A program made the position numbers and the translations under genes. Positions 23,458 to 30,654 of a DNA stretch of 64,000 nt are shown in pieces (within the stretch, counting starts at the first letter, position 1; every line of letters starts with the position of its first letter). The notes under the pieces were generated by a model. That model made no database searches and had not been told where the DNA came from. It saw only the letters and a program-made list of their open reading frames with translations. The stretch comes from Paenibacillus sp. cl123 (GTDB lineage: Bacteria > Bacillota > Bacilli > Paenibacillales > NBRC-103111), in contig NZ_FMYY01000007.1 of the NCBI RefSeq assembly GCF_900101595.1, forward strand, positions 114,288-178,287, read 5' to 3'.

Positions 23458-24213
23458 TTAAACTCCCCCTAAGTAACTTCTCAAATTTTGAATTTCAAGC
23501 TTTGCTGCCTCTTGGACTTCCCGCAAGTACTCAGCTGTCACTGAAGCAACTGGTTCAGCCGGCGTTGTAGTTGCCCCCAGTGCCTTAGGGACATTGCGGT
23601 ATTTCGCAAATAGTTCATTGCTGACGCACGCCGCTGCCTGGTTTGCATCACCGACAACATCACACAATCCGTAGTCTAGGCACTCTTGGGCCGACAACCA
23701 CGTTTCAGCATCAAGGAGTTCTGTCAGCTTTGCGTCATTCAATTTATCTCCAGCCCGATCTAGGTAGCTGTGTTTCATACTGCCTGCGATACGGTCAAGG
23801 TCATCTGCAGTCTTTCGCAACTCACTGGCATTTCCCCAAGTAACAGTCCATGGGTTATGGATCATCATCATCGCGTTACGAGGCATATAAATGGCGTCCC
23901 CTGCCATCGCAATGACCGAGGCAATAGACGCTGCCAGACCATCGACGTGGACGTTCACACGGGCCTTGTGGCGCTTCAGGATGTTGTATATCGCCACACC
24001 CTCGAACACGGAGCCGCCTGGTGAGTTGATGTATAGGTTCAGCGTTTGGATGTCTCCGAGGGCGTCCAGGTCGCGTTTGAAACTATTGGCCGACGTATCC
24101 GAGTCATCCCATTCCCAGGATGTGATATCACCATAGATGAACAGGTCCCCTTGACCATCAGTTGCCGCAGCTTTAAACTCCCAATATTTCTGTTTAGCCG
24201 TGTGTTTGCTCAC
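23458..24213 (-). CDS. ClpP-type head maturation protease
   Basis: The 251-residue protein has the ClpP fold: LYINSPGGSVFEGVAIY, the nucleophile Ser96 in GLAASIASV, and His119 in MMMIHNPW. Such phage proteases cleave the capsid delta domain during prohead maturation. It overlaps the portal gene by 20 bases and precedes the capsid gene. Confidence 0.9.
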   Translation of the reverse strand: MSKHTAKQKYWEFKAAATDGQGDLFIYGDITSWEWDDSDTSANSFKRDLDALGDIQTLNLYINSPGGSVFEGVAIYNILKRHKARVNVHVDGLAASIASVIAMAGDAIYMPRNAMMMIHNPWTVTWGNASELRKTADDLDRIAGSMKHSYLDRAGDKLNDAKLTELLDAETWLSAQECLDYGLCDVVGDANQAAACVSNELFAKYRNVPKALGATTTPAEPVASVTAEYLREVQEAAKLEIQNLRSYLGGV

Positions 24214-25414
24214 TCTTGTTCACCCCCTTTCTCTGCTCAACGGGTGTATCGATTGGGTAGAGATCGCCGCTAATGTAGAGTTTTTCTCCGCCTTTTTCGG
24301 GAGGGAGCTCTTCCCAAGCGCGGACCTCATTTGGTTTGAACAGTCCCGATCGAATGCCCTTGAAGTAAAACTCGCCCCTGGTCTGCATATCCCCACGCAA
24401 AAGAGCGTTCACGGCGAACTTGAAATACAGTCCTCGCAAACGCTCTTCGCGTGTTAATAGTTTCCGATTGAATTCCTGTTCGTATTGCCGAACGATCGGA
24501 ACCAAGGTATTGGTCACATAATCTAGTGAAAGCTGCTCCATGCTGGAATAGCTTACCCCATCGGTCTCCCCGAGAAGGTACAGCGGGATATTAAAGACCA
24601 TTGCCACACGCGATTTTGTAATCTTTTCGACCTCAAAAACCTTCGTATCGATGAACTTCCGATCGATTGATTGGACCTCAACACCAGATTCTTGGATGAT
24701 CACGCCACCGTTTTCTTTGTAGAACTGTTTGAAGTTCTCGAGAATTTCTTCTTTCTTCTCCTTGCCGAGATGTGTGGCCATCTTCAGGATGAAGGATGCC
24801 TTGATCGCTGTGTCCATCTGATCCAAACTGAACTTTCGAACTTCTCGGTCAAATTCGATCGTATTCGCAAGAACATCGATGGGGCTAATACCCTTGTATC
24901 CAGTGGTATGGATGTGCTTGACGTGGATCATATCCATATTGTGAACGTAATACTGCCCTTTGTCGCCGTTAATTGAGTACCAGAGTTCGTTTGTCCCCTG
25001 CTCCACGACCGGCTCCACATAAGACGGGTCTAGAATGAGCAATGATGAGACTTGATACCTTGCATCATACATTTTTAGTGCATAGGCGTTCCCTGTTACG
25101 TTCCGGAATGTCTCCATCGTTCGAATGAAGTCAAACCCGGTCATATTGTTGTTAGGAGCATTAGCCAACATATCCGACGTAGCAGAAACAATAGGATCAA
25201 ATTCCTTATAAAGCTTCAGCGGCAGCGACGCCATTGAGTTAGATAGTCTGGTTACAGCTGCAAAAATCGTCTCATTCGTCGCCAACGTATTTCCAGACCT
25301 GCCGGCGAAGATCGATCTGCCGCCGAAGAACCACTTCCCGAAGCCATCTCCTACGCCCTGGACATTGTTCCTAACAACATTCCAGGCCAGTTTGAGTCGT
25401 TGTCCCCACTTCAA
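24194..25414 (-). CDS. Portal protein, HK97 family
   Basis: The 406-residue protein has the portal signatures GNTLATNETIFAAVTRLSNSM near the N-terminus and GYKGISPIDVLANT in the middle. It also has VEKITKSRVAMVFNIPLYLLG and the C-terminal LRGLYFKFAVNALLRGDMQT. It forms the dodecameric DNA channel. Order TerL, portal, protease, capsid is standard. Confidence 0.92.
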   Translation of the reverse strand: MKWGQRLKLAWNVVRNNVQGVGDGFGKWFFGGRSIFAGRSGNTLATNETIFAAVTRLSNSMASLPLKLYKEFDPIVSATSDMLANAPNNNMTGFDFIRTMETFRNVTGNAYALKMYDARYQVSSLLILDPSYVEPVVEQGTNELWYSINGDKGQYYVHNMDMIHVKHIHTTGYKGISPIDVLANTIEFDREVRKFSLDQMDTAIKASFILKMATHLGKEKKEEILENFKQFYKENGGVIIQESGVEVQSIDRKFIDTKVFEVEKITKSRVAMVFNIPLYLLGETDGVSYSSMEQLSLDYVTNTLVPIVRQYEQEFNRKLLTREERLRGLYFKFAVNALLRGDMQTRGEFYFKGIRSGLFKPNEVRAWEELPPEKGGEKLYISGDLYPIDTPVEQRKGVNKSEQTHG

Positions 25415-25421
25415 ATGTTAT

Positions 25422-27125
25422 TCACCTCCCCAGCAGGTCATTGATGCTGATGAACTCTACATTACCGGTCGCCTGCGGTATGGCCATCTTTTTCATGACC
25501 TCAGTATGTGCGTTGAGCCAGGCCGCGAACCCATCGATCTTCCTGTACCTGCCCTGCTTGGTCGGCATCCAGTTCTTCTTCTGATCCTCGACCAGTTTCA
25601 CGTTGTTCAAATACCAGCGGAACAGCGGGTTTTGGTTGAAGATTACCCTCCCATCGATAAGTAGCTCCTTGGCGTCTTTAAGTGCAGGGCTGAGCGTCAG
25701 AGGGCCCTGGCGAACGACCAGAGTGTTAAACCCATACGCCTTCAAATCCTCGACCAAGCGAAATGCATTGGCCGGGTCATATCCTATCAATTCAATAGCA
25801 TACAACTCCGCTTGTTTCACGAACCACTCATATATGAGCTCATACTTAACGTATCTCCCCGGGCTGATGGTAAGCAGTCCATCTGCCTCCCACTCTCTAA
25901 ACGGTAACCCTTCGTTGTCCAGATCCACTTTCCGTTGCGGAATCCAGGAGTGAGAAAGCACAAACACATTGCCATCGCCCAAGGGAAATTCTAGGCAGGC
26001 AGAAGTGAAATCCTCGGATTCGGAAAGATCGAAGCTCCCGATACACGGGCGACCGGTTAAGGTATTGATGTCGATCATCTTGTCGTTTGACCTGAGTATT
26101 TCGAAATCCACGAATGATTGCTCATCGGACTGAACAAACCGGTTGAGCCGCTTTGTGACGAAGTCGTTCCGCTCTGCCGGGATATGCTTGCGATCTTCCC
26201 ATTCCTTGAGCATATCCTCAAGTTTGATTGTGATGCCCAAGTTCGGATTTGCCTTCGGCCAGTTTATCGGATCTTCAACATCATCCTCAGGATCAATCTC
26301 CGCGATGAAGTAAAATGCATGATCTGCCGGGTATACTCCTTCCAGTACATCGGCTGCTTTGTCGTAGTAGTCCATAAGCGGTCCGTCGAGCTGATAGCCG
26401 GCTGTTGTGATATAGAGAATCATGGGCTGCTTACGCGCGCCGGTGGAGTTCTTAATGACGTTGATCAGCTTGTACGTCTTGTACTCATGAATCTCGTCGA
26501 AAGCGCCCATACTGCAGTTCTTGCCATCCAGTTTCTTGCTGTCTGTAGCAAGCGGCATTATCTTAGACATCGTCCGGCGGAAGCGGATCTCATGCAGCGT
26601 TTCGTCGAAGTGCTTCCGGAGCAGCGGCGAAGCCTTGATCATGGCCTTGCACTCGTCAAATAGCTCCCTGGCTTGCTCCTTTGAGTTGGCCAGCTGGAAA
26701 ACCCTTGCGCCGTTCTCTCCGTCCTTCGATGCGCCATAGAGAGACAGGCCGGACACGATTGCCGACTTACCATTCTTCCGAGCAACAAAAATAAGCCCCT
26801 CACGGAAGCGTCGGAGGCCGGTATCTTTATGCACCCACCCATAGAGTGAACCGACAATGAAATGCTGCCACGGCTGCAGCACCAATTTGTCATAGTCACC
26901 CATGGACGGTTTACAGAATTTTTCGATGTATTCGACTGGCCTATAGCCCTTTTCTTCGTCAAAAACGTACGGAAACGAATTGGTTCCTTGCCTTTTCAGG
27001 TCATTTAAATGCCGCTGACAAGCCTGTTTTACTTTCTTAGATGCTATGACCTTCCCATTAATTACATCACAAGCGTATTGAGTTGTCTGGAGTTTGGGCG
27101 GCTCAGAAAGCGGTAAAATCGTCAC
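25422..27125 (-). CDS. Terminase large subunit
   Basis: The GTG at 27125 is preferred because GGAG lies 6 bases before it; an in-frame GTG at 27137 is also possible. The ATPase domain has the Walker A-like motif VARKNGKS and Walker B FDEIHEY. The nuclease domain has SFDLSESEDF and GYDPANAF acidic residues. Length (567-571) fits the HK97/YonF class of cos-type terminases. It pumps and cuts phage DNA together with TerS and the portal. Confidence 0.92.
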   Translation of the reverse strand: MTILPLSEPPKLQTTQYACDVINGKVIASKKVKQACQRHLNDLKRQGTNSFPYVFDEEKGYRPVEYIEKFCKPSMGDYDKLVLQPWQHFIVGSLYGWVHKDTGLRRFREGLIFVARKNGKSAIVSGLSLYGASKDGENGARVFQLANSKEQARELFDECKAMIKASPLLRKHFDETLHEIRFRRTMSKIMPLATDSKKLDGKNCSMGAFDEIHEYKTYKLINVIKNSTGARKQPMILYITTAGYQLDGPLMDYYDKAADVLEGVYPADHAFYFIAEIDPEDDVEDPINWPKANPNLGITIKLEDMLKEWEDRKHIPAERNDFVTKRLNRFVQSDEQSFVDFEILRSNDKMIDINTLTGRPCIGSFDLSESEDFTSACLEFPLGDGNVFVLSHSWIPQRKVDLDNEGLPFREWEADGLLTISPGRYVKYELIYEWFVKQAELYAIELIGYDPANAFRLVEDLKAYGFNTLVVRQGPLTLSPALKDAKELLIDGRVIFNQNPLFRWYLNNVKLVEDQKKNWMPTKQGRYRKIDGFAAWLNAHTEVMKKMAIPQATGNVEFISINDLLGR

Positions 27126-27477
27126 CCTGATCTCCACCTTCCGGATTGACGACGCCGGACACCTTTCGGTCTGAGGCAGGGGTGAGTTTCAGCTCCGCTT
27201 GCAACTTTCGTTGGTGCTCAATAATTTTGATTACAGCGTCGACAGACTTGTTCTGACGGTACATTTGCTGCGCTCCATTGACAAAAAGTTCGACTACACC
27301 TCGGTTTTTGATGTCTTCGATGTGTTGCTGTTTCAACTGCTCCAACAGCGCCATATTGTCCGTAATCATTATCGTTCGATCGGATAGATTCTCATCGATC
27401 TCAAGTTCTCGAATGATGATTTCAAATAGTTGCTTTGCTGCTCTGTGCTTGATCTCTTTTTTCGGTTTGTGCCCCAT
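27103..27477 (-). CDS. Terminase small subunit (P27-like)
   Basis: The ATG at 27477 follows a G-rich ribosome site. The ~124-residue product (KKEIKHRAAKQLFEIIIREL, QMYRQNKSVDAVIKIIEHQRK) has the helical layout of P27-type small terminases. Its end overlaps the TerL start. It recognises the packaging site, probably in the gap just upstream. Confidence 0.75.
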   Translation of the reverse strand: MGHKPKKEIKHRAAKQLFEIIIRELEIDENLSDRTIMITDNMALLEQLKQQHIEDIKNRGVVELFVNGAQQMYRQNKSVDAVIKIIEHQRKLQAELKLTPASDRKVSGVVNPEGGDQGDDFTAF

Positions 27478-27741
27478 GACACCCCCCCCTCGTAATGAAA
27501 ATGATCCCACGCCGAAAACGAAGGTGGCCCACCGGTCCGGAGCAGCTCAGACCCCCAAGTTCGATGCCAGGGGGGGCTTCACGACTTTTTCCGGTAACAA
27601 ACCCACCTTCGTGCTTAGCCTCCTTAGAATCGATCCTAGGAAGGCGTTCTTCGGCTGCCCTCATTCCCCTTTTTCCGTTTTTGCCGTCCTTCTGGCGACA
27701 TCTTCGTCAGCCGCCGCGCGCCCCCTTTTATTCGTATGAGT
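27478..27741. other. Gap before TerS, candidate cos/packaging region
   Basis: The 264 bases between the small gene at 27742 and TerS hold no supported gene. They contain a 9-bp inverted repeat, CGAAGGTGG (27519-27527) and CCACCTTCG (27603-27611), 75 bases apart, and runs of C. HNH-terminase phages usually keep cos close to these genes, so this is a fair candidate. The cut site itself cannot be read from sequence. Confidence 0.4.
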
Positions 27742-28071
27742 TCAAGGCTCTCGACCTGGTTTCGTTAATGCATGACCTTCTTCTGAGCTCCTCACTTCCG
27801 GCCATTGGGGTTTATGGGTTAACGGATCCACCTTCACAATCAAGGCACCTCGCTGTTCGAATGCGAGTCCTTCGATAATTCGAAGCGCTGGATTCATCCA
27901 ATATTCGCCGCACAACAAGATCGTCATGTTTGCAGGGTTCAAACCATCTGGCATGAATCTACTGCTGGTCATCTTCACTCTGCTGAAGCCGTTGCTTCCG
28001 AGCTGCTCCCTGATAAACCGCCACAAGAATTGTGCTTGAGCTCCGTCCTTTGCCAATACGTATAAGTCCAT
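27742..28071 (-). CDS. Hypothetical packaging-region protein
   Basis: The 109-residue product (MDLYVLAKDGAQAQFLWRFI, MTILLCGEYWMNPAL) is encoded between HNH and TerS with a good ribosome site and ATG. No domain is recognised. Confidence 0.6.
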   Translation of the reverse strand: MDLYVLAKDGAQAQFLWRFIREQLGSNGFSRVKMTSSRFMPDGLNPANMTILLCGEYWMNPALRIIEGLAFEQRGALIVKVDPLTHKPQWPEVRSSEEGHALTKPGREP

Positions 28072-28075
28072 CTAA

Positions 28076-28390
28076 TTACCACCTTTCCTCATTTGCCTTT
28101 GATTTCAGTATCGTAGCCCTACGCTTGAGCAGATGCTCCTTACGCTTCCCCGCAGCTTTCTCCGGATGCTCCTTGTTATGGCATGCTGCGCAGATGCTTT
28201 CCAAGTTGTCCATAGTAAGCGCAAGGTCTGGCCTATCGTGCAATGATTGAATGTGGTGGACTGCATAAGCGCAGGTGATTTTCTGTTTTCGTAAGCAGGG
28301 CTGACACAGGTAATGATCCCGAATCAGTACGGCTTCCCTGCACTTGAGCCATGCAGCAGATTTGTAGAAAGGGTCGACTGTTTTCTTCAC
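28076..28390 (-). CDS. HNH endonuclease
   Basis: The 104-residue protein carries RDHYLCQPCLRK, AVHHIQSL and NLESICAACHNKEH, the Cys-paired HNH nuclease fold. In HK97-like phages this nuclease works with terminase in cos cleavage. It overlaps the preceding gene by 4 bases. Confidence 0.9.
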   Translation of the reverse strand: MKKTVDPFYKSAAWLKCREAVLIRDHYLCQPCLRKQKITCAYAVHHIQSLHDRPDLALTMDNLESICAACHNKEHPEKAAGKRKEHLLKRRATILKSKANEERW

Positions 28391-28602
28391 AAGCTCGGAT
28401 AAGCGTTAGCAGCTGCCCATTCGTTGTATTCAGTAACAGCAATATTGATCCGTGCATTATGCAGTTGGAGTTGCTTGCGGTTTAACTCAGCTAAAGCTTG
28501 ATGACTTTCGTGTGTTCTCTCCAACTCTCTCCTGATGATGACCTGTTCTTCAAACCATAGTTTAATTTGCTCTGAATACAGTTCCTTTTCCTGTTCATTC
28601 AT
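28387..28602 (-). CDS. Hypothetical coiled-coil protein
   Basis: The ATG at 28602 is chosen because GGAGGT ends 8 bases upstream; the frame extends further without a start signal. The 71-residue product is helical and charged (ELYSEQIKLWFEEQVIIRRE). It is coupled to the HNH gene by a 4-base overlap. Function unknown. Confidence 0.6.
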   Translation of the reverse strand: MNEQEKELYSEQIKLWFEEQVIIRRELERTHESHQALAELNRKQLQLHNARINIAVTEYNEWAAANAYPSL

Positions 28603-28606
28603 AGCT

Positions 28607-28930
28607 TTACACCTCCAGTGGTTTCGTAAAATCCAACCTGTCTTTCTGCGATCGTGCCCAGTGTAGAGCATGCGGCACGTTCCAGTCACTCCGGCCGTAG
28701 CAGGTGACCATCACGAATCGATTGTCCTCTATGGTGTAAACCCACCATATGCCGGCTAAGTGGATGAATGATTTCTTTCGGTAGTCATAGTCCAGATCGT
28801 CGAGCTGTTGCTGCACGAGAGCAACCAGATCGCCTCTGCTGACCTTTTCAACGCGGCTGCAGTATTGGTCATAGGCATGGTCCGTAATTGCAGCTACCAA
28901 CGCCTCCTTTGCTGCTTCGCTTTCGCTCAT
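28607..28930 (-). CDS. Hypothetical phage protein
   Basis: The ATG at 28930 follows GGAGGGAAGGAG. The 107-residue product (SESEAAKEALVAAITDHAYD, then IHLAGIWWVYTIEDNRFVMV) is alpha-beta with no recognised motif. It belongs to the small-gene run leading into packaging. Confidence 0.6.
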   Translation of the reverse strand: MSESEAAKEALVAAITDHAYDQYCSRVEKVSRGDLVALVQQQLDDLDYDYRKKSFIHLAGIWWVYTIEDNRFVMVTCYGRSDWNVPHALHWARSQKDRLDFTKPLEV

Positions 28931-28955
28931 AACTCCTTCCCTCCATTCTTCGTTT

Positions 28956-29237
28956 TTAAACCGATGTCCTCTCAACCTTGGATCGCAGCGTATCCATCTT
29001 CTCTTTAATCTGGGCTCTCAACTTTTCCACTCGGGTGGTCTTCCCATTATTTTTAAGCACGTCCCTGATCTTTGCCTGAAGCTTTCTGATCTCGACATCG
29101 GTGTAAAACGACACATATTCGTGCTGGCAATGCGGGCACTTGAAATGGGTCTTCTCCACGCCTCCAGGAAGTATTTCTGTCGGCATGTCGCTGATGTAGA
29201 ATTGTTTGCTGCACCCTTCATTACAAATGGTTAGCAT
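28956..29237 (-). CDS. Small zinc-ribbon protein
   Basis: The 93-residue protein has Cys5/Cys9 (CNEGC) and Cys34/Cys37 (CPHC), followed by a basic coiled coil (LQAKIRDVLKNNGKTTRVEK). A nucleic-acid-binding role is plausible. It is the first gene of the packaging operon after the long non-coding gap. Confidence 0.65.
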   Translation of the reverse strand: MLTICNEGCSKQFYISDMPTEILPGGVEKTHFKCPHCQHEYVSFYTDVEIRKLQAKIRDVLKNNGKTTRVEKLRAQIKEKMDTLRSKVERTSV

Positions 29238-29269
29238 GGATAATCAACTCCTCTACTGGTTTTGGGCAT

Positions 29270-29295
29270 AAAAAAGGCCACTCGTATGAGCAGCC
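29270..29295 (-). terminator. Intrinsic terminator in the packaging leader
   Basis: On the minus strand GGCTGCTC pairs with GAGTGGCC (8 bp with two G-U pairs) and is followed by TTTTTT. It sits 33 bases before the zinc-ribbon gene, so it may be an attenuator or the end of a leader RNA. Confidence 0.6.
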
Positions 29296-29511
29296 TGGTG
29301 GAACAATATTTTTTTGACCGTGTGCTATTAGTCAAGTCCCGCATAACTATATATGGGCCTGTTTAGACGCTAGAACTCTCTTAGAGCACTAAAGTCACGC
29401 TCGAGCGTATTTAAAGAAAGGGGCTCAAACGCCGCCCCTCTGCCTTCGGCATTCACCCGACGTGATCGACTTCGTCGACCGTTTTTTATCAACCTTCGAA
29501 AGGATGGCACT

Positions 29512-29556
29512 AAAAAACCCGCCCGGAGCACGTGAGTGTGTGTCGCGGAACGGGTT
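29512..29556 (-). terminator. Intrinsic terminator, non-coding region
   Basis: On the minus strand AACCCG (29551-29556) pairs with CGGGTT (29516-29521), with inner GC-rich pairing, and TTTTTTA follows. No annotated gene ends here, suggesting an untranslated RNA upstream of it. Confidence 0.55.
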
Positions 29557-29841
29557 TCGATCTCGAACGCAGTGGGCGAAGACCGCACATTGCTGCGCTC
29601 GTGCATTTAAAAGCATACGTACTTTGTTACTAAGTGCAAAGAAGGGATAAGACCATTTTACAGCGAACATGCATTCCCGTCAAGAGAGGAGCGATTGCTC
29701 CCCTCATACTTTTGTGTTTCCCTCTTGCTCAATTCTCGATAATACAAATATACACCCTATCAAGTCCAGCAACACACACGTTTCAATCATTTATTTTGCA
29801 AATTTCGATCAAAATTTTCATCGATTCGGTCATTTAATGAC

Positions 29842-29873
29842 AAAACAAAAATAGCAGCCCATTTTGAGCTGCT
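29842..29873 (-). terminator. Intrinsic terminator after the three small genes
   Basis: On the minus strand AGCAGC (29868-29873) pairs with GCTGCT (29853-29858), followed by ATTTTTGTTTTG. It lies 22 bases after the stop at 29895. Confidence 0.75.
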
Positions 29874-29894
29874 TCGCCTTAAGTAGTCATTTCT

Positions 29895-30140
29895 TTATTT
29901 TATCCTAGCATATAGTCCGCCAAGTAGCGGCCACCCCTCCGCCGTCCGCAACGTCAAGGCCCGCTGCAGCGTGACAGGCTCGAACACTCCATCATTAAGC
30001 ACTTCGATCCAATCCTCTTCCGACAACTCCGTTAACGACCCTGCGGCATCTTGGAGGCTTACCGTGCCGCACTCGATAACGAGCGTACCGGTTCGGTAGC
30101 CTCCAATCCTGTCCGCCGCCTCACGCATCCAGTGCGTCAT
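29895..30140 (-). CDS. Hypothetical phage protein
   Basis: The 81-residue product (RIGGYRTGTLVIECGTVSLQ, then VFEPVTLQRALTL and WPLLGGLYARIK) is beta-rich. Its start overlaps the stop of the 25-residue membrane peptide gene (ATGA). No firm family assignment. Confidence 0.6.
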   Translation of the reverse strand: MTHWMREAADRIGGYRTGTLVIECGTVSLQDAAGSLTELSEEDWIEVLNDGVFEPVTLQRALTLRTAEGWPLLGGLYARIK

Positions 30141-30214
30141 TTACGCACCCTGAGCAGCGCAGCGATAGACAGCAACAGCGCGGATATTGCGATGATCCAA
30201 GTTATGACGTTCAT
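30137..30214 (-). CDS. 25-residue single-pass membrane peptide
   Basis: AGGAGGGACTCGC precedes an ATG at 30214. The peptide is MNVITWIIAISALLLSIAAL plus LRVRK: one transmembrane helix with a basic end. It overlaps the next gene by 4 bases. Size and coupling argue for a real gene; the role is unknown. Confidence 0.6.
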   Translation of the reverse strand: MNVITWIIAISALLLSIAALLRVRK

Positions 30215-30245
30215 GCGAGTCCCTCCTAAGAGGGGCCGAAGCCCC

Positions 30246-30437
30246 TTAAGTTATTTGAGTATTCTTAAGGATGTACTTTTCTAGGGCATAATCTTTGCCA
30301 TCAATAAAAGCAATCATTACATAATACGATATCACTTCCCATTGCTCATCAGTTAAATCCTTTAAACCAGCACGTAATTTCATACCGGATATACTTTCAT
30401 TGACCGCTTTATTTCTGGCTTCACTATAATCCGACAT
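30246..30437 (-). CDS. Hypothetical phage protein
   Basis: The 63-residue acidic helical protein (SDYSEARNKAVNESISGMKL, LTDEQWEVISYYV) is the first gene on the packaging side of the internal att repeat. It has a weak GGGGAAG ribosome site. Not recognised. Confidence 0.55.
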   Translation of the reverse strand: MSDYSEARNKAVNESISGMKLRAGLKDLTDEQWEVISYYVMIAFIDGKDYALEKYILKNTQIT

Positions 30438-30534
30438 TACAAAACTTCCCCGCGTAAGCCCGCCGGCATTATCAACCTTGTGCCCGATCCCCCTGATGCC
30501 GCGCCACGCCTACACTTATAGATACTCACTGGCG

Positions 30535-30566
30535 CAAAAAAAGAAGCATCACATATTGTGTGCTTC
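30535..30566 (-). terminator. Terminator after the integrase gene and att repeat
   Basis: On the minus strand GAAGCA (30561-30566) pairs with TGCTTC (30543-30548), with inner CACA/TGTG pairing, followed by TTTTTTTG. It ends the early/integrase transcript just past the att repeat. Confidence 0.8.
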
Positions 30567-30576
30567 AAACTATATC

Positions 30577-30654
30577 ACGTTGGAGATATGTTTTCAAGTA
30601 CGCAAACGTCATAAGTATGTCTGCAAGCGTGCTTGTCCCTCATGATTAATATCA
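30577..30654. repeat. 78-bp att-type direct repeat, internal copy
   Basis: Identical to 6266-6343. It spans the last integrase codons and the following ~30 bases, with phage DNA on both sides. The position directly after a serine integrase gene fits an intact attP or a phage-phage junction in a tandem lysogen. Confidence 0.9.

Larger units (their letters stand above)
29238..29894. other. 657-base non-coding region before the packaging genes
   Basis: No supported gene on either strand. It holds three minus-strand hairpins with T-runs (listed separately), an AT-rich stretch at 29700-29850 and a short CGAC/GTCG hairpin with GTTTTTT on the plus strand near 29467-29487. It could contain the late promoter or a small RNA ended by the hairpins. 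No tRNA fold was seen. Confidence 0.5.

Noticed and set aside
29300..29700. Possible tRNA genes in the non-coding region
   Set aside because: No cloverleaf with T-loop GTTCRA and matching acceptor stem could be found by eye.
6266..30654. Simple single prophage with these two repeats as attL and attR
   Set aside because: The integrase, repressors, replication and lysis genes lie outside the interval, and the internal repeat has phage DNA on both sides.
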